36,802 nucleotides of DNA, from positions 1 through 36,802 of the forward strand of contig PDSR01000058.1 of NCBI GenBank assembly GCA_002748575.1. Reading direction: 5' to 3'. Below the pieces are notes generated by a model. It ran no database searches and was not told the origin of the DNA. It worked only from the letters and a program-made list of their open reading frames with translations. A program made the position numbers and the translations under genes. Within the stretch, counting starts at the first letter, position 1, and the number at the start of each line of letters is the position of its first letter. Positions 24,699 through 33,911 of the stretch are shown piece by piece. The stretch is from Gammaproteobacteria bacterium (GTDB taxonomy: Bacteria > Pseudomonadota > Gammaproteobacteria > Pseudomonadales > Ketobacteraceae).

Positions 24699-26696
24699 CT
24701 ATGCCTGCGCATAGTATTGTTGCGCTATTTTATGTGCCAGTTTTTCTGCTGCGCGACTGGCAAGAGCCATAATAGTCACCTGCGGATTCGCTCCCAATGA
24801 TGAAGGCACGGCACTGCCGTCCATCACGTACAAGCCATCGACACCAAACACCTGGTGATTCACATCACACACACCGTTAGCAGGGTTAGCCGCAATCCGG
24901 CAGGTGCCCAGCGGGTGATATGCCGATATTGCAAAGTGCCTGGGTTTTAATCCTGAATCAATGACTTTATCGACCATTTCTTCGGTATAAATCCTGGGGT
25001 ATTTCGCCAGCCCAACCAGATGAACGTAATCAGCTCCTGCCCGCAAATGAATTTTTGCCAGGGTGCGCGTGGCTTTTAAAAATAAGCTGAAATCCCGCTT
25101 ATTCATGTTATAGGTAATAAAAGGCACATCAGGGTGTAAGCCTTTACGAACCCGCCCCCTGGACTGGTCTTTGATCATAAAACCAAAATACCCGGTGTTT
25201 TGATAGCTCTCGGCAAAATCCACAAAATCATAACCGGTCATTGGGCTGAGCAAACCATGAGCAACAAACGGCGGCGTGCCTCCTTCAAACATGATATCGT
25301 CATCAGCCCAGTCACTAATGCCATAGCCCTGGGGAATGGAACGGGTGTTGGCAAAGTTCTGGTTTGCATAAAAACCTGTGACTGCGCCTGCTGGGTGGAT
25401 GGATAAATTTGCGCCCAGCCAGCGGTTTTTTATGCCGTTTGCCTGCAAAAACAAGGGGGTAAAAAGGGTGCCCATACTCACAACCACCTGCGGCGCTTTA
25501 ATGGTCAGGTGCCTTACAATACCATCTTGAGCCACACCTTGGGCTGTCAGGCCAACCACCGTATTACCTTTCATTTGCAGGCGATCGGCTTTCATTCCAG
25601 TGAACATAAAAGCACCTTGATCCAGCGCTTTGGGTATATAGCTGATATTGGTGGACTGCTTTGCGCCAGTGGGGCAGCCAAACTGGCACAGCCCCTGACC
25701 ATCGCACCCTGCAGCGTTACGCATTAACGGGTGCGTTTGCTTTAAGCCGATTTTATGAGCCCCTTTTTGAATCACATCACCAATAGGGCCAACATATTTG
25801 GGATCAGCAGGTTGCACCTGCAATACAGCTTCCACCTGTTCAAAATACGGTAACATGGCCTGCGGGCTTAGATCCTGCAAACCCCAACTCATCCATTGTT
25901 GCAATACCCGTTCCGGGGTGCGCAGGCAGGTGCCGGAATTCACCGTGGTGGTGCCACCGACTCCCTTACCCACAGGCACGGGTATGACCGCGCTCCCTAT
26001 GGCAGCAGTGACACCGGATGCCCGATACAGCTTGGGGATGATTTCGGTTAATTTGCCGTTGAAATCGCGCCGATCGTGGTAATGGCCTTCTTCCAGAATC
26101 ACTACCGCCAGCCCCCTACTTGCCAGCTCATAGGCAGCTGCGGCGCCACCGGCACCACTGCCAATCACTACCACATCGGCTTCGATGGTTTGCGCTGGTG
26201 GCAGATCATTAGCAGTTGATAGCTGGGAGTGCCAGCGAAAGGTTTCAACCTGACTGGGGCCAGGAATGCCATTGTGGGTCTGCATTCGCAACAGGTTGTT
26301 GCCGTCCAGCAGATAAGCCATGCGGAAGGGGATGGACAGCATCCTTAAAAGCGGGCCGGCAACCGGACTCTGGCGGTGTTTTTCAATAAAGGCTCGGCGT
26401 TGCTTTAGGGGGGCACTGGCAAAGCTTCTTCTATGCGCCAGCAAAAAACGCAGCTCAAGGCTGGCAAGCAATGTGGTAATCGCCTGCTGCAACCCGGGAA
26501 TATTGGAAAAATACCGCTGAGCTTCGCTGGCAAGTTCGCAGGCATCAGGGGCAGGCAAGTGCTCGCCCGCTGGGAACAGGGCTTCAACCCAGGCACGCAC
26601 CGTTCGATGATGCGCAAAAGCCCTGCTGTTTTCTGGCTTAGCATGATCTGATTTTGTGCTGCCTGGTTTAGTTTCCGGGTTATGTGCTGCCGCCAT
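24699..26696 (-). CDS. GMC-family FAD-dependent oxidoreductase, long-chain alcohol oxidase-like
   Basis: This is a flavin alcohol oxidase/dehydrogenase. The ATG at 26696 has AGGAGG eight bases upstream; the track's GTG start overlaps this site. The product has 665 aa. An N-terminal helical region of about 170 residues (VRAWVEALFPAG...) resembles the gluconate 2-dehydrogenase subunit 3-like part of fatty-alcohol-oxidase-type GMC proteins. The FAD fold follows (VVVIGSGAGGAAAAYELASR, about residue 175), then GKGVGGTTTVNSG, a Cys-rich CDGQGLCQFGCPTGAKQS, and the catalytic end YHPLGTCRIA plus SSLGANPQVTIMALA with His and Asn. Long-chain alcohols or sterols are plausible substrates. It heads a minus-strand set with the 146-aa and CrtC-like genes. 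Confidence 0.9.
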   Translation of the reverse strand: MAAAHNPETKPGSTKSDHAKPENSRAFAHHRTVRAWVEALFPAGEHLPAPDACELASEAQRYFSNIPGLQQAITTLLASLELRFLLAHRRSFASAPLKQRRAFIEKHRQSPVAGPLLRMLSIPFRMAYLLDGNNLLRMQTHNGIPGPSQVETFRWHSQLSTANDLPPAQTIEADVVVIGSGAGGAAAAYELASRGLAVVILEEGHYHDRRDFNGKLTEIIPKLYRASGVTAAIGSAVIPVPVGKGVGGTTTVNSGTCLRTPERVLQQWMSWGLQDLSPQAMLPYFEQVEAVLQVQPADPKYVGPIGDVIQKGAHKIGLKQTHPLMRNAAGCDGQGLCQFGCPTGAKQSTNISYIPKALDQGAFMFTGMKADRLQMKGNTVVGLTAQGVAQDGIVRHLTIKAPQVVVSMGTLFTPLFLQANGIKNRWLGANLSIHPAGAVTGFYANQNFANTRSIPQGYGISDWADDDIMFEGGTPPFVAHGLLSPMTGYDFVDFAESYQNTGYFGFMIKDQSRGRVRKGLHPDVPFITYNMNKRDFSLFLKATRTLAKIHLRAGADYVHLVGLAKYPRIYTEEMVDKVIDSGLKPRHFAISAYHPLGTCRIAANPANGVCDVNHQVFGVDGLYVMDGSAVPSSLGANPQVTIMALASRAAEKLAHKIAQQYYAQA

Positions 26697-26843
26697 GAAA
26701 TAACCTCCTGCCCACACTGTTGCGTGAATCTGGGTTCAGTATACATGGACACAGCCAGGATGCTCGCCTTCAGGTTGCCATGCCACATTAAAAATAAACT
26801 GGCAAATCGGCAAAAACACCCGGTGAGCAAGCACTTACATACC

Positions 26844-27518
26844 CTACAGAACCCGTGATTTAAAGCAGTAACGGCGATCCGATGAGGCTTCCAATGTCGC
26901 CTCCAACTTATCCCCATGAGCTAACGGGGCCACGCCAGCCGGTGTTCCGGTCAGCACCACATCCCCCGGCAGCAGGGTAAAGTGATCCGAGATCAGCGCC
27001 ACCAGATCCAGAATGGGAAACAACATCTGGGCGGTATTCCCTTGCTGACGCAGTTCATTATTCACCGTTAGCGACACCGTAAGGTCCGTGAAATTTTGCA
27101 ATTCACCAGCAGGCACAAAGGCCGATAACGGGCAGGCACCGTCGAACGCTTTGGCCTGCTCCCACGGGTGGCCTTGCTGTTTGAGCCGAGTTTGCAGATC
27201 CCGCAGGGTTAAATCCAGGCCAATACCCAGGCCCAGAATAGCACTGCGAACACTTTCAGGGTTGGCCCGGGTTAGCGGCTTGCCGATCAGCAGGGCGATT
27301 TCGGTTTCATGGTGACACTCGCCCCGCCCCGCAGGAATAGTAAACGACGGCGCCAGTGGTACTACCGCCGTGGCAGGCTTGATAAACAGAATCGGCTCGG
27401 TGGGCACCGGGTTGTTCAGTTCTTTAGCGTGATCAGCGTAATTCCGACCAACACATACCACCTTACCCAGTGGCAATTCCACCGGCTCCCCATTTAGCAT
27501 TCGATGCTGATAGTGCAT
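26844..27518 (-). CDS. Fumarylacetoacetate hydrolase-family protein (FAHD1/YcgM type)
   Basis: This is a metal-dependent enzyme of the FAH superfamily, single-domain type acting as acylpyruvase or oxaloacetate decarboxylase. The ATG at 27518 (224 aa) is chosen over a TTG at 27539 that overlaps the upstream gene. Motifs are KVVCVGRNYADHAKELNN, EPILFIKPATAV, the metal ligands in HHETEIALLIG, LGIGLDLTLRDLQ, KAFDGACPLSAF and GDVVLTGTPAGVAPL. It begins 10 bp after the FAD-linked dehydrogenase stop and is probably in the same transcript, which may place it in 2-oxo/2-hydroxy acid clean-up. The exact substrate is not decided by sequence. Confidence 0.9.
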   Translation of the reverse strand: MHYQHRMLNGEPVELPLGKVVCVGRNYADHAKELNNPVPTEPILFIKPATAVVPLAPSFTIPAGRGECHHETEIALLIGKPLTRANPESVRSAILGLGIGLDLTLRDLQTRLKQQGHPWEQAKAFDGACPLSAFVPAGELQNFTDLTVSLTVNNELRQQGNTAQMLFPILDLVALISDHFTLLPGDVVLTGTPAGVAPLAHGDKLEATLEASSDRRYCFKSRVL

Positions 27519-27528
27519 AACAGGCTCT

Positions 27529-28926
27529 TTACAGGTCAAAGATTTTACCGGGGTTCATAATGCCATTAGGGTCAAAAAGCTGCTTAACGGCTTTCATCAG
27601 GGCAATTTCTTCAGCACTGCGGCTGTATTCAAGGTAGGGCTTTTTGGTCATACCCACACCGTGTTCTGCCGACACGCTGCCCTGATGTTTTTCCACAATT
27701 TCAAATACCCATTTATTCACCTGTTTGCACTTTTCAAAGAAGGTTTCTTTGGGCAAATCATCGGGTTTCAGAATATTCAAATGCAAGTTACCGTCGCCGA
27801 TATGGCCAAACCATACGATACGAAAATCAGGGTAGTATTCCGACACGACCGCATCAATTTCCTCAAGAAACACCGGCACTTTTGAAACCGACACGGAAAT
27901 ATCATTTTTATAGGGTATGTATTCGGCAATGGTCTCGCTGATGTCTTCACGCAACCGCCACAGGGATTCCAGCTGGCCCTGGCTCTGGCTCATTACACCA
28001 TCGAGCACATAGCCTTTTTCAACACACTCTTCGAACAGTGCCATGGCCTGTTCCACCACATCTTCATTCAGCGCTTCAAATTCCAGCAGCGCATAGTAGG
28101 GGGTTGCGGTTTCAAAGGGGCGCTGCACATCGCCACGGCCTGTTACCAGCTGCACAGACAGTTCCGAGAAAAACTCAAAGGCGGTTAAGTCTATTTCCCG
28201 CTGAAAGGTATTTAATACATCCATGACCGCGCTGAATTCTGGCACGCCTAATACCAGCACACTTAAATTTTTCGGGGTGCGGGACAGTTTCATGGTGGCT
28301 TCGGTAATAAAGCCCAGGGTGCCTTCTGCGCCGATAAACAACTGCCGGAAATCATAACCGGTGGCGTTCTTAACCAGGTCCTTATTCAGCTTGAGCACTT
28401 CACCCTTGCCGGTAACTACCGTTAACCCCGCCACCCAATCACGGGTCATGCCATAGCGAATCACCTTGATACCACCGGCATTGGTGGAAATATTACCACC
28501 TAACTGACTGGAACCCGCCGAAGCCAGATCCACTGGGTAGAAAAGGCCGTTATCTTCAGCAAACTGCTGTAATTGCTCGGTAATTACTCCGGATTGGCAG
28601 CGCACGGTGCGATCAATCTCGTTAAATTCAAGAATTTGATTCATATAATCAAAAGCCACAACCACTTCATGGTTGGCAGCCACCGCAGCGGCGGAAAGGC
28701 CGGTGCGACCACCAGAAGGCACCAGAGCCACCTGATGTTCGTTGGCAAACTGCACAATCGCCTGCACTTGCTCGGTGGTTTTCGGAAACACAATCGCCAG
28801 CGGCCTGGGCTCATAGATTTTAGTCCAGTCGCAGCCGTAGGTTTGCAGGCTTTCGGAATCGGTTTTTACTTTGCCCTCATCCACTAATGCTTGTAGGCCG
28901 TTGATGATATTATCTGCCGCTGTCAT
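27529..28926 (-). CDS. FAD-linked oxidase, probable D-2-hydroxyglutarate dehydrogenase
   Basis: The protein belongs to the GlcD/D-lactate dehydrogenase/D2HGDH family. The track start at 29076 adds 50 atypical residues; ATG 28926 with AAAGGTAAATCT gives 465 aa and MTAADNIINGLQALV. The FAD-binding PP-loop region has VALVPSGGRTGLSAAAV and STNAGGIKVIRYGMTRDWVAGLTVV; the C-terminal domain has FGHIGDGNLHLNI and SAEHGVGMTKKPYL. It is divergent from serA. In Pseudomonas a homologue next to serA oxidises the D-2-hydroxyglutarate that SerA makes while turning 2-oxoglutarate over, helping serine synthesis run. That context supports D2HGDH over D-lactate dehydrogenase. Confidence 0.88.
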   Translation of the reverse strand: MTAADNIINGLQALVDEGKVKTDSESLQTYGCDWTKIYEPRPLAIVFPKTTEQVQAIVQFANEHQVALVPSGGRTGLSAAAVAANHEVVVAFDYMNQILEFNEIDRTVRCQSGVITEQLQQFAEDNGLFYPVDLASAGSSQLGGNISTNAGGIKVIRYGMTRDWVAGLTVVTGKGEVLKLNKDLVKNATGYDFRQLFIGAEGTLGFITEATMKLSRTPKNLSVLVLGVPEFSAVMDVLNTFQREIDLTAFEFFSELSVQLVTGRGDVQRPFETATPYYALLEFEALNEDVVEQAMALFEECVEKGYVLDGVMSQSQGQLESLWRLREDISETIAEYIPYKNDISVSVSKVPVFLEEIDAVVSEYYPDFRIVWFGHIGDGNLHLNILKPDDLPKETFFEKCKQVNKWVFEIVEKHQGSVSAEHGVGMTKKPYLEYSRSAEEIALMKAVKQLFDPNGIMNPGKIFDL

Positions 28927-29023
28927 AGATTTACCTTTGAATTCAAAAACATAACCGTTCACACATTCCCTCTGAATGGCCAGACCCGCCAGTCGCCAAT
29001 AAAAGCGGACACCCAAGGGGGTG

Positions 29024-29039
29024 GCTATGATACCATAGC
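29024..29039. promoter_or_regulatory. GCTATG-ATAC-CATAGC palindrome in the serA/D2HGDH divergent region
   Basis: A 6-bp inverted repeat lies roughly midway between the divergent starts at 28926 and 29115. It includes TATGAT on the plus strand, a possible -10, and may be an operator for both genes. No good -35 is seen. Confidence 0.35.
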
Positions 29040-29114
29040 GCCCCCTGAATTTTCGGTATTTGATAATTCGACCCAAAAAATTGAGTTATTCGCTTAAACA
29101 TCACGGTATTCATT

Positions 29115-30344
29115 ATGAGCAAAACCTCACTTGATAAAAGCAAGATTCGCATCCTGTTACTGGAAGGTGTGCATCCCTCTGCGGTTAAAGTTTTCGAGAA
29201 AAACGGATACACCAATATTGAGTATCTGAAAACGTCTCTTCCCGATGATGAATTAAAAGCAAAAATAGCGGACGCACATTTTGTTGGCATTCGCTCTCGC
29301 ACCCAGCTAACCGATGACGTATTTGCAGCGGCCAACAAGCTGATTGCCGCAGGCTGTTTCTGTATCGGCACCAATCAAGTGGATTTGAATGCAGCCCTCA
29401 GCCGCGGCATTCCGGTGTTTAACGCGCCTTATTCCAATACACGAAGCGTTGCCGAACTGGTATTGGCGCAGGCGATTCTGTTATTACGCGGCGTTCCAGA
29501 GAAAAATGCCAAAGCCCACCGGGGGGAATGGTTAAAGTCCGCTGCAAATTCTTATGAAGTACGTGGCAAAACCCTGGGTATTGTCGGCTACGGCAGCATC
29601 GGCTCGCAATTAAGCGTGCTGGCAGAAAGCCTGGGTATGAAAGTGATTTTCCAGGATACCGTCACCAAGCTGCCATTAGGTAATGCTTCTCAGGTTGATA
29701 CTTTGGAAGATTTAATGAATCAGGCCGATGTGGTGAGCTTGCACGTACCGGAAACACTGGCTACCAAAAACATGATCGGCCCCAATGAATTGGCACAAAT
29801 GAAAACAGGCAGCGTGCTGATTAATGCAGCTCGCGGCACAGTTGTTGATATTGATGCGCTGGCCGATACCTTATCAAGCGGTAAATTGCTGGGCGCTGCC
29901 ATTGATGTATTTCCGGTTGAACCCCGTGGCAATGATGAAGAATTTGTTTCGCCACTGCGTGCATTCGATAATGTTATTTTAACGCCACACGTTGGCGGCA
30001 GCACTCAGGAAGCACAAGAGAACATTGGCGTGGAAGTAGCAGAAAAGTTCGTTAAATACAGCGATAACGGTTCCACCATTTCTGCCGTTAATTTTCCTGA
30101 AGTTGCGTTACCAACCCATGCGAAAGTTCACCGCTTATTACATATCCACAAAAATGTACCGGGTGTAATGACCAAAATTAACACGATCTTTTCTGATAAC
30201 AACATCAATATTGCCAGCCAGTACCTGCAAACCAATGAAGAAATCGGTTACGTGGTGATTGATGTAGATGCCGATTACAGCAACCTGGCGCAGGAAAAAC
30301 TGAAAGACGTTGAAGGCACTATTCGTACTCGCGTGTTATTTTAA
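29115..30344 (+). CDS. serA: D-3-phosphoglycerate dehydrogenase
   Basis: SerA oxidises 3-phosphoglycerate in the first step of serine synthesis. The 409-aa product matches the E. coli type (410 aa): KIRILLLEGVHPSAVKVFEKNGY, FVGIRSRTQLTDDVF, GCFCIGTNQVDLNAALSRGIPVFN, the nucleotide-binding LGIVGYGSIGSQLSVLAESLG, catalytic Arg in NAARGTVVDI, Glu in FPVEP, His in LTPHVGGSTQEAQ, and a C-terminal ACT domain (HKNVPGVMTKINTIFSDNNIN) that binds serine in the E. coli enzyme. E. coli SerA also reduces 2-oxoglutarate to D-2-hydroxyglutarate, which fits the divergent dehydrogenase. The SD is weak. Confidence 0.98.
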   Translation: MSKTSLDKSKIRILLLEGVHPSAVKVFEKNGYTNIEYLKTSLPDDELKAKIADAHFVGIRSRTQLTDDVFAAANKLIAAGCFCIGTNQVDLNAALSRGIPVFNAPYSNTRSVAELVLAQAILLLRGVPEKNAKAHRGEWLKSAANSYEVRGKTLGIVGYGSIGSQLSVLAESLGMKVIFQDTVTKLPLGNASQVDTLEDLMNQADVVSLHVPETLATKNMIGPNELAQMKTGSVLINAARGTVVDIDALADTLSSGKLLGAAIDVFPVEPRGNDEEFVSPLRAFDNVILTPHVGGSTQEAQENIGVEVAEKFVKYSDNGSTISAVNFPEVALPTHAKVHRLLHIHKNVPGVMTKINTIFSDNNINIASQYLQTNEEIGYVVIDVDADYSNLAQEKLKDVEGTIRTRVLF

Positions 30345-30380
30345 CCCCATCAGATTCGGTTAAATTTGGAAGGTATTCTC

Positions 30381-31178
30381 ATGGTTGAAGCAAACCCTGT
30401 TAAAACAGCACTGATTACCGGTGCATCTGCGGGCATTGGTTTGGAATTTGCGAAAGTATTTGCAGCACAACAATACGACGTTATTTTAGTGGCTCGTCGG
30501 GAAAAAAAGCTCAACGAAATTGCAACCGAAATCAAGGCGCAATACGGTCAGCTTGCCCACGTGATTGCAGCCGATTTATCTGACCCTTCTGCACCGGAAG
30601 CCATTTACCGCCAGGTGAAAGAAAAAGGGCTAAGGGTAGATGCTCTGGTTAACAATGCAGGCTATGCCATTAATGCCGGGTTTCTTGAAGCCGATTGGAA
30701 AACACATGCGGATTTTATGCAGGTTTTGAACACCTCGCTTGTTCATATGTGTCACCTGTTCGGCAACGACATGAAAGCAAACAACTGGGGGCGTATTATT
30801 AATGTGGCGTCGGTTGCGGCCTTTTCTCCACAGATGAAAGGCAGCTTATACGGCCCGGCAAAGGCCTTTGTAGTAGGGGTTTCTCAGGCTATTGACCTGG
30901 AACTGCGTGAGCATAACGTGTATTGCACGGCATTGTGCCCGGGATTTACTTACAGCGAATTTCACGATGTGATGGGTATAAAAGCCATGGTGGAGCGATT
31001 ACCACGCTTTTTATGGATGGATGCCCATACGGTAGCGGTAGAAGGCTTTAGTGCTGTAATGGATGGCAAACCCGTCTATATCAATGGACTGGTGAATCAG
31101 GGCATAACACAAGTGCTGTCGCATTTACCCCTTGGCATTAAACAGCTGATCGCCAAACAGCAGGAAAAAATGCTTTAA
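30381..31178 (+). CDS. SDR-family oxidoreductase (DltE/YqjQ-like)
   Basis: This is a 265-aa short-chain dehydrogenase. ATG 30381 is preferred over TTG 30366 because GGAAGG lies seven bases before it. Motifs are TALITGASAGIGLEFA (NADP-type TGxxxGIG), AADLSDP, LVNNAGYA, the catalytic serine in NVASVAAF and YGPAK (Tyr/Lys), followed by CPGFTYSEFHD. The C-terminal region VNQGITQVLSHLPLGIKQLI is typical of the subgroup active on ketones of uncertain identity. It lies 36 bp after serA and 9 bp before truC, so it is probably part of a serA-SDR-truC transcript. Confidence 0.9.
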   Translation: MVEANPVKTALITGASAGIGLEFAKVFAAQQYDVILVARREKKLNEIATEIKAQYGQLAHVIAADLSDPSAPEAIYRQVKEKGLRVDALVNNAGYAINAGFLEADWKTHADFMQVLNTSLVHMCHLFGNDMKANNWGRIINVASVAAFSPQMKGSLYGPAKAFVVGVSQAIDLELREHNVYCTALCPGFTYSEFHDVMGIKAMVERLPRFLWMDAHTVAVEGFSAVMDGKPVYINGLVNQGITQVLSHLPLGIKQLIAKQQEKML

Positions 31179-31187
31179 GTTCTTACC

Positions 31188-31934
31188 ATGTCAGTATCAT
31201 CTGCACCGGTATATCTTCCCGTTGTATTTGAAGATGAACACTACATTGCCATTCACAAACCTTCCGGGTTGCTGGTGCATCGCAGCCCGATTGATAAGCG
31301 CGAAACGCAATTTGCCATGCAGCTGCTTCGCGACCAGATCGGCCAACAGGTTTTTCCTGCTCACCGGCTCGACAAACCCACATCAGGGATTTTGTTATTT
31401 GCAAAATCCCTGGATGCACTAAGGGCCATCAGCACACAATTTGAAAACAATGAAGTCGGCAAAGAATACCATGCCCTTGTGAGGGGCTTTCCGCCCGATG
31501 AGTTGACCATCAATCACCCGGTTAAAACCCGCAAAGACAAATACGACAAAAAAACACTTCAGGCTCCCAAAGCAGCATTAACCCAATTAACCACCCTGGC
31601 CACCTGCACCCTTAATGTAAAAATTGAACGCTATGATACGTCTCGCTATGCATTGGTAAGACTGACGCCAAAAACCGGCCGGCGTCACCAGTTACGATAT
31701 CATATGAAACATATTGCTCACCCCATTATTGGGGATGCCACCTACGGCAAAGGCATACAGAATCGTTATTTCCAACAACATTACAACAGCCACCGCTTAC
31801 TGTTAGCGGCCACCCGGTTAAGTTTTTATCATCCTTATCTACACAAAAATATTACCCTGAACGAACCCGTTGCCGATGACTTTAAGTTACTTATCAGGCA
31901 GCTGCCTTTTAATGATAACCCATTGGATTTATAA
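31188..31934 (+). CDS. truC: tRNA pseudouridine(65) synthase
   Basis: TruC isomerises uridine 65 of certain tRNAs to pseudouridine. The 248-aa protein has the RluA-family core: YLPVVFEDEHYIAIHKPSGLLVHRS, the catalytic aspartate in HRLDKPTSGILLFAKS (Asp62), KEYHALVRGFPP, RLTPKTGRRHQLRYHMKHI and HPIIGDATYGKG. The length and HRLDKPTSG context fit TruC; a closely related RluA-family member cannot be wholly excluded. It ends 125 bp before the lipoprotein array; no clear terminator was found. Confidence 0.9.
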   Translation: MSVSSAPVYLPVVFEDEHYIAIHKPSGLLVHRSPIDKRETQFAMQLLRDQIGQQVFPAHRLDKPTSGILLFAKSLDALRAISTQFENNEVGKEYHALVRGFPPDELTINHPVKTRKDKYDKKTLQAPKAALTQLTTLATCTLNVKIERYDTSRYALVRLTPKTGRRHQLRYHMKHIAHPIIGDATYGKGIQNRYFQQHYNSHRLLLAATRLSFYHPYLHKNITLNEPVADDFKLLIRQLPFNDNPLDL

Positions 31935-31994
31935 GCGTTATAGCTGATAGCCCTGGCCGTTTCTTGTTTTTTATCGCGCTATTTTTTAGCTCTA

Positions 31995-32023
31995 TTGCTT
32001 TCCCCCACATCAGGTTATAAGAT
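31995..32023 (+). promoter_or_regulatory. Predicted promoter of lipoprotein array gene 1
   Basis: TTGCTT (31995-32000), a 17-bp spacer and TAAGAT (32018-32023) lie 36 bp before the ATG. The same layout recurs before genes 2 and 3, which is the main support. Confidence 0.6.
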
Positions 32024-32058
32024 GGAATCGCCTAACAATAAATAATAAGAAAAATAAT

Positions 32059-33768
32059 ATGAATAAAAAATATCTCCGCACACTGATCATTCCCGCAAGT
32101 GTTATTGCCTTATCCGGCTGTAACAAGCCACTCTGGTTAGCAGAAGTATTCAGTGAACAACACGAAAACGTGTACATTTCTGATATTGCCCTGGACGACG
32201 ACAACAACACCTATTCCACCGGTTCGGTACAAACTTACTTTGCCACCGACGCAAATAACGCCGCCATTAAAGGCTATGACATTTTAACGGTTAAACACGA
32301 TGCCGAGGGCAACGAAGTGTGGCGGGCAACCTATTCCAGCCCTTATGAACGCACTGCACCACGCCAGTTCATTACTAACGATGATGGCCTGGTGGATATT
32401 CTTGATCCTGAGCATTGGGATTACACCGGCGGCGAAGAAGGGCAGTTTCTGCTCAATGATGAACAGGGCAATACTTATGTGGTTGGCCGCATTCACGGTG
32501 AAAACTTTGATGCCAACCAGCACATTAGCGAACAGGACTGGGATGTTGTTGTTCTAAAATACAATACCCAAGGGGAGCTGACCGCAGAGCTGATTCTGGA
32601 AGAATCCGATCAGTTTGACGCCACTCAAAAAGCAATCTTCCAAAATAACCAGCTATCGTTAGCCATTAACGATAAACAGGATTCCAGCTATTTAGTGCTT
32701 AATCCCGACCTGAGTGTTGCCCAAAGCCACACCCTGACAAATGTTCAAGTACTCGATTTTGTAAAAACTGATGAAGGCAAGTGGGTCACTGTCTATTCCA
32801 ATGGCAAATGGCAATACGCATCCTCTAATACATGGGTTGCTCAGTACGATAACAATATGGTGCAGGAATGGCACCACTACGGCTACTATAATCGAATTTT
32901 GCCATCAATCGTATTGGATTCACAAAACAATATACTTATCGCCTCATCCATCGAGGGTGTTTTGCAAGTTGACCTTTACAGCCACTCATTATTAGAAAAA
33001 CTGACACCCGACGGAGAGCTGGCATGGAAAATTAGCTTTATAAACGGTGAAACGATCCTTCCTAACCTATACTCAAATTTCTTTAGTCTGAAAAGCAAAC
33101 TGGCTATCGCCCCTGACGATTCGATTTATTTGGCTTCGGAGAAGCTTTCAGTTTTTCCTCCCTTACTTGTTCTTGGATCATTTTCAACCAGTGCAAGCAC
33201 TTATATCAACAAAGTATCACCGGAAGGTGGGAAACTTTGGCAGCATGATTTACATGGTAAACGGTTTTTTGCGAGCAATTTCCTTTCCTCCAATACAACA
33301 GATCAAAGGCTCAACGACATTAAGCTATTACCGGATGGCCGCTTGGCAGTCGGTTATGAAAAAGTATTCGGCATTCATACTCACGGCGAATATGCCTTTG
33401 ATGATTTGCAACTGTTAGGAGCAATATACACCAGAGATCCGAACCAGAATGGGTATAGTGAAACCTATAACTACATAGAAACGGGCCGGGAATCCAGAGT
33501 GTTAATTTTACAACCCGATGGTGGTGTGTTTAAAACACTGCCACCGACTAAAGGCGAGCATCAACGCGCTTTTGCCATCAACAGCCACAACAACATTGCT
33601 GTGGCGGGTGATAATTACGATTTTCACGAAGCGCTGCCAATAACATGGACTCGAAAAAGCGGAGGCTATTTCTTTCAAGGCCTTTATTCTCTGACAAGAT
33701 TCGAAGCCACTCAGCTTAGACAGGATGCTCCGAGCAGAGGATCAATAGCCTTATTCAGCACCGATTAA
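32059..33768 (+). CDS. Propeller-like lipoprotein, array copy 1
   Basis: The function is unknown. The 569-aa product starts with a lipoprotein signal (IALSGCNKP, Cys near residue 20; Asn, not Asp, at +2, so outer-membrane sorting is likely). The mature part is beta-rich with repeated units such as VYISDIALDDDNNTYSTGS, GYDILTVKHDAEGNEVWRAT, GNTYVVGRIHGENFD and DWDVVVLKYNTQGEL. These resemble SBBP-type beta-propeller blades (D-x-A-x-D-x-x-G-N-x-Y). The first ~230 and last ~80 residues match copy 2 closely, while the middle (about 250-480) diverges. The leader before the ATG is A-rich (AAGAAAAATAAT) with a weak SD. It has its own promoter. Confidence 0.85.
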   Translation: MNKKYLRTLIIPASVIALSGCNKPLWLAEVFSEQHENVYISDIALDDDNNTYSTGSVQTYFATDANNAAIKGYDILTVKHDAEGNEVWRATYSSPYERTAPRQFITNDDGLVDILDPEHWDYTGGEEGQFLLNDEQGNTYVVGRIHGENFDANQHISEQDWDVVVLKYNTQGELTAELILEESDQFDATQKAIFQNNQLSLAINDKQDSSYLVLNPDLSVAQSHTLTNVQVLDFVKTDEGKWVTVYSNGKWQYASSNTWVAQYDNNMVQEWHHYGYYNRILPSIVLDSQNNILIASSIEGVLQVDLYSHSLLEKLTPDGELAWKISFINGETILPNLYSNFFSLKSKLAIAPDDSIYLASEKLSVFPPLLVLGSFSTSASTYINKVSPEGGKLWQHDLHGKRFFASNFLSSNTTDQRLNDIKLLPDGRLAVGYEKVFGIHTHGEYAFDDLQLLGAIYTRDPNQNGYSETYNYIETGRESRVLILQPDGGVFKTLPPTKGEHQRAFAINSHNNIAVAGDNYDFHEALPITWTRKSGGYFFQGLYSLTRFEATQLRQDAPSRGSIALFSTD

Positions 33769-33794
33769 TCATACGTTAGCGGCATCTGAACCAC

Positions 33795-33829
33795 CCAGTG
33801 CGGCGCTTGTTCATGAAGCGTCGCACTGG
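33795..33829 (+). terminator. Hairpin after array copy 1
   Basis: CCAGTGCGGCGCTT and AAGCGTCGCACTGG form a 14-bp stem (one G-U) around a 7-base loop, 26 bp after the stop codon. No U-tract follows, so termination would be inefficient or protein-assisted. An equivalent hairpin follows copy 2. Confidence 0.6.
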
Positions 33830-33911
33830 CAACCTCCACAACACCTGGCTATCCACGCAACACGCCCCCTCGCCAAACATTAACCCTACGAAACTCTGAA
33901 TTTAACCGCTA

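Noticed and set aside
26405-26917. 170-aa minus-strand ORF across the GMC start
   Set aside because: It is out of frame with the GMC gene and overlaps the FAH-family gene; no domain features.
28927-29076. 50-residue N-terminal extension of the FAD-linked dehydrogenase
   Set aside because: The family normally begins near MTAADNIINGLQ, and a proper ribosome binding site precedes that ATG.
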